Assembly (NCBI GenBank): GCA_905480395.1
Contig: CAJQQE010000049.1
Span: forward strand, 1-64,000
DNA from: an uncultured Phycisphaerales bacterium
Lineage (GTDB): Bacteria; Planctomycetota; Phycisphaerae; Phycisphaerales; SM1A02
Length of the DNA: 64,000 nucleotides
Direction: 5' to 3'
This document shows, in pieces, positions 61,287-64,000 of this stretch. Each line of letters opens with the position of its first letter. Position 1 is the stretch's first letter. The translations under genes were made by a program, and so were the position numbers. Below the pieces are notes generated by a model. The model saw nothing but the letters and a program-made list of their open reading frames with translations, was not told where the DNA came from and ran no database searches.

Positions 61287-64000
61287 ATGGTTCATCCTCG
61301 AACCCTCGTCCTCGCTGGCGTGACCGGACTCGCGGCCCTCGTCGCCACGCTTCCGGCCACCGCAATGCAAGGCCCACCGTCGTCGGCCAAACCTGGCGCC
61401 AGCCAAGACTTCCCACCATTCGAAAAGATCTCCGAAGGTTTCACCGAGGTGGCCCCTGCAGATGGCGGTCGCGGTCTGTACCGACTCTGGGTCAATAAGA
61501 AGACCCAGAAGACGCTCGCGGAACTGCCTCGGAATTTCGAGAAGCAGGACCTCTTCCTCGCTTGGACGGTTGCGGCCGGCGTGGAGACCTCTGCGGTCCA
61601 GACCGGTGACCAGTACGCCAAGTGGAAGCGATTCGGGAAGCGGCTCGCATTGATCGAGCCAAACTTTGCCGTTGTCTCCACCGGCGATAAGCAGAGTCGG
61701 GATGCGACGCAGCGAGTCTTCACGGATCGGGTCATTCTTGAGATTCCGATTATGGCAATGGGGCCGGGCGGCGGTCCGGTCATCGATCTGAATGGCCTCT
61801 TCGTCAACCAGGCGAGCCGCTTCTTCGGCGGCGTGGCCAGTGGCGCGAACACTCGACTCGTCACGGTTGAAAAGGCCAAGACCTTCCCGAGCAATGTCGA
61901 ACTCTGTTACGAGATGCCGCTCTCCAGCGGTCGGTTTGCGAAGTTCTACTATTCGATCGCCACGATTCCCAGCAACACGGGCTACAAGCCTCGCGAGGCG
62001 GATGACCGAGTCGGCTTCTTCACGACGAGCATTCAGGATCTCGGGGATCCAGCGGCGGATACGCCGTGGAAGCGATATATCAATCGCTGGCAGCTTGAGA
62101 AGGCTGATCCCAAGTTGCAGATGAGCCCGCCCAAGAAGCCGATCGTCTTTTACATCGAGCACACCGTGCCGGTCCGATACCGACGGTGGGTTCGAGATGC
62201 GATCCTCGAGTGGAACACCGCCTTCGAAGAAGTCGGGATCGTCAACGCGGTCGAGGTTTACCAGCAGGACGCCAACACCGGTGCCCATATGGAAAAAGAC
62301 CCCGAAGATGCCCGCTACAACTTCATGATCTGGACCAACGCGAATATGGGTTTCGCGATCGGGCCTAGCAGAGTGAACCCCCGCACCGGTCAAATTCTCG
62401 ATGCCGACATCGTGATGGACGAAGGATTCGTCAGTTCCTGGGTCGACGCCTATGAACGACAGATTCCCAACGCCGCCATGGAGAGTCTCGGTTCCGAGAC
62501 CATCGAATGGCTGGTCGACAATCCCCAGTTCGACCCCCGCGTGATTCTGGCCGATCCGCAGGATCGTGAAGAAGTCACCACGCAGATCGCGACTCGATTC
62601 GAAGAACTTCGAGGCGAGGGACTTCGGGCGATGCATCCGAGCCTCGACGGCCCTGGTCGACTCATCGCGGGCGCCGGCCCAGATGGCATTGCCATTGAAA
62701 GCAACACCCACGCCTGTACGGCGTGTCAGAACGCCATGCGAAAGTCGATGGACGTGGCCTTCATGCGAATGAATGCTGAATTCCTCGGAATGGTCAATTC
62801 TGAGGGCAACGACGGGCAGATGCTTGATGGCGTTCCCGAAGAGTTCATCGGTCCTCTCCTCAAGGAGGTGATCATGCACGAGGTTGGACATACCCTTGGC
62901 CTCCGGCACAACTTTGTCGGTTCTGAGCTCGTCTCGTACGAGGAGATGAATAGCGAAGGGTTTGACGGTCCCATCTCCTCCTCTGTGATGGACTATCTGC
63001 CGGTCAACATTGCATTCGGCGACGACGTGGTTCAGGGACCCTGGACGACGACGGAGCTTGGTCCGTACGACCTTTGGGCCATCTCCTACGGCTACACCCC
63101 CGGTAAGACCGATGCGATCCTCGCCCGTTGCGGCGAGCCCGAACTCCGATATCTCACCGATGAAGACACCTCGGGACCGGATCCCATGGCACGCCGATTC
63201 GATCACGCCAAGAACCCGCTCGACTACGTCGATGCGCAGCTTGCGATCGTTGAGGAACTTCGGGGCCGGATCATCGAAGAGATGGTCGAAGACGGCGAGA
63301 GCTGGGCAAAGGCACGTCAGGCGTACTTGATGCTTCTGTCGAAGCATCTCAACGCCGTGGGAACTGCTGGCAATTGGATTGGCGGAACGACCATCAATCG
63401 GGTGAAGAAGGGCGCTGAGCTCGACCCGATCACTGACGTTCCTGCGGATCAGCAGCGTCGGGCCTTGGCGATCGTTCTCGATGCCACGACTCCTGATGCC
63501 GCCTACGGTTTGAATTCAGACCTGCTCCGGAAGATGACGGTTGAGAAGTGGTTCGATGGAGGTGGCATCCGATCGGTGATGGCAGACCCCACCTTTGACG
63601 TGCACAATCGGATTGGCGGGGTCCAGCGGACCGCGCTGACCCTCATTCTCAACCCGACCACGTTGAATCGGATGTACGACAACGAGTACCGGGCGGAGAA
63701 CGGTGAAGACGTGCTCACCATTCCCGAGACCATGGATGCGGTGAAGGCTGCAGTCTGGACCGAGCTCGACGCCCGTCCGGACGGTAAGCAGACGAACAGT
63801 GATCCGTACATCTCAAGTCTTCGTCGGAACCTGCAGCGAGCCCAGCTTGAACGCATGGTTTCACTGGCCGGCGGAAATAATCGTTTCGGAGCATCGGGAA
63901 CCGCGGTCGCGAGTCTCTCGAGGCAACAGCTTCGAGAACTCGATGAACAGATCGGCGAAGTTCTGAGTCGTGACGGAAGCCGTCTGGATTCCTATTCGAA
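61287..64000 (+). CDS. zinc metalloprotease (HExxHxxGxxH), 3' end cut by window
   Basis: Large exported metalloprotease that runs off the right edge; the first 904 residues are present with no stop. ATG 61287 has GGAG upstream and a signal peptide (LVLAGVTGLAALVATLPATA). The zinc site HEVGHTLGLRHN (His531, Glu532, His535, His541) is of the HExxHxxGxxH type, with VMDYLPVNIAFG, a met-turn-like segment, about 40 residues on. The N-terminal 500 residues fit the DUF5117-type domain that precedes this catalytic domain in bacterial homologues, and YEIPIMAMGPGGG-like stretches are in the same range. It probably degrades proteins outside or in the periplasm. A long minus-strand ORF covers this gene and is only its shadow. 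Confidence 0.9.
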   Translation, partial: MVHPRTLVLAGVTGLAALVATLPATAMQGPPSSAKPGASQDFPPFEKISEGFTEVAPADGGRGLYRLWVNKKTQKTLAELPRNFEKQDLFLAWTVAAGVETSAVQTGDQYAKWKRFGKRLALIEPNFAVVSTGDKQSRDATQRVFTDRVILEIPIMAMGPGGGPVIDLNGLFVNQASRFFGGVASGANTRLVTVEKAKTFPSNVELCYEMPLSSGRFAKFYYSIATIPSNTGYKPREADDRVGFFTTSIQDLGDPAADTPWKRYINRWQLEKADPKLQMSPPKKPIVFYIEHTVPVRYRRWVRDAILEWNTAFEEVGIVNAVEVYQQDANTGAHMEKDPEDARYNFMIWTNANMGFAIGPSRVNPRTGQILDADIVMDEGFVSSWVDAYERQIPNAAMESLGSETIEWLVDNPQFDPRVILADPQDREEVTTQIATRFEELRGEGLRAMHPSLDGPGRLIAGAGPDGIAIESNTHACTACQNAMRKSMDVAFMRMNAEFLGMVNSEGNDGQMLDGVPEEFIGPLLKEVIMHEVGHTLGLRHNFVGSELVSYEEMNSEGFDGPISSSVMDYLPVNIAFGDDVVQGPWTTTELGPYDLWAISYGYTPGKTDAILARCGEPELRYLTDEDTSGPDPMARRFDHAKNPLDYVDAQLAIVEELRGRIIEEMVEDGESWAKARQAYLMLLSKHLNAVGTAGNWIGGTTINRVKKGAELDPITDVPADQQRRALAIVLDATTPDAAYGLNSDLLRKMTVEKWFDGGGIRSVMADPTFDVHNRIGGVQRTALTLILNPTTLNRMYDNEYRAENGEDVLTIPETMDAVKAAVWTELDARPDGKQTNSDPYISSLRRNLQRAQLERMVSLAGGNNRFGASGTAVASLSRQQLRELDEQIGEVLSRDGSRLDSYS

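Noticed and set aside
61251-63347. 698-residue minus-strand ORF
   Set aside because: It lies antisense to the zinc metalloprotease, whose plus frame has HEVGHTLGLRHN and a signal peptide. The minus protein has no recognisable motif.
1-64000. CRISPR arrays, insertion sequences, prophage genes and rRNA
   Set aside because: None seen on reading through. The repeats present are protein-level (AWGS) or short operator-size palindromes.

Overview
The window reads as a chromosomal segment of a GC-rich planctomycete, most likely of the class Phycisphaerae. The main evidence is gene content. There is a DUF1592-type protein with two heme motifs next to a Tat-exported DUF1552 protein, and a membrane-bound dehydrogenase ending in a planctomycete-type cytochrome c motif. 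LL-diaminopimelate aminotransferase, a Tricorn-type protease, a sulfatase and many lipoproteins are also present, and one protein carries dockerin-like 'AWGS' calcium-loop repeats. The placement is inference from content, not from a marker-gene phylogeny. No insertion sequence, prophage, CRISPR array or rRNA was seen. The only tRNA found is tRNA-Lys(TTT).

Layout. 1-4.9 kb: three tandem OprP/OprO-like porins, the first cut by the left edge, each followed by its own 3' element and hairpin terminator. 4.9-12.3 kb: purL (with fused PurS-like N-terminus) and purQ, a zinc-ribbon membrane protein, endonuclease IV, a TPR lipoprotein and queF. 12.3-19 kb: a large secreted helical protein with a TTG start, transketolase and a secreted esterase. 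19-26 kb: a lipoprotein, rlmE, the AWGS-repeat protein with a translationally coupled 87-residue partner, dapL, a PmtA-like methyltransferase, an M42 aminopeptidase and one or two small ORFs.

26-36.8 kb: a coupled Tricorn protease, lipoprotein and sulfatase trio, then a DinB-like protein, a coupled SWIM/SNF2 pair and tRNA-Lys on the minus strand. 37-45 kb: a TolB-like propeller lipoprotein, another lipoprotein, a XerC/XerD recombinase, an orphan beta-class DNA methyltransferase and the purE-purK operon. 45-55 kb: a hypothetical protein, the dehydrogenase-cytochrome protein, a methyltransferase, and a lipoprotein, DUF1592 and DUF1552 set. 55-64 kb: a TetR regulator, a sarcosine/N-methyltryptophan oxidase-like flavoprotein behind a leader with a strong terminator hairpin, a chagasin-like inhibitor, a DUF2231-like membrane protein, a PA14 protein, and a large zinc metalloprotease cut by the right edge.

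Themes. Purine synthesis is split over two loci (purL-purQ and purE-purK). Much of the rest concerns the cell envelope and scavenging: porins, secreted esterase, sulfatase, proteases and heme proteins. Four-base stop/start overlaps (ATGA or GTGA) tie together purL-purQ, the AWGS protein and its partner, the Tricorn trio, SWIM-SNF2, purE-purK and the lipoprotein-DUF1592 pair. The most promising items for new biology are the AWGS pair with its ribosome-site-masking hairpin, the 55.75-56.28 kb leader or RNA, the shared porin 3' cassette, and tandem palindromes upstream of the orphan methyltransferase.
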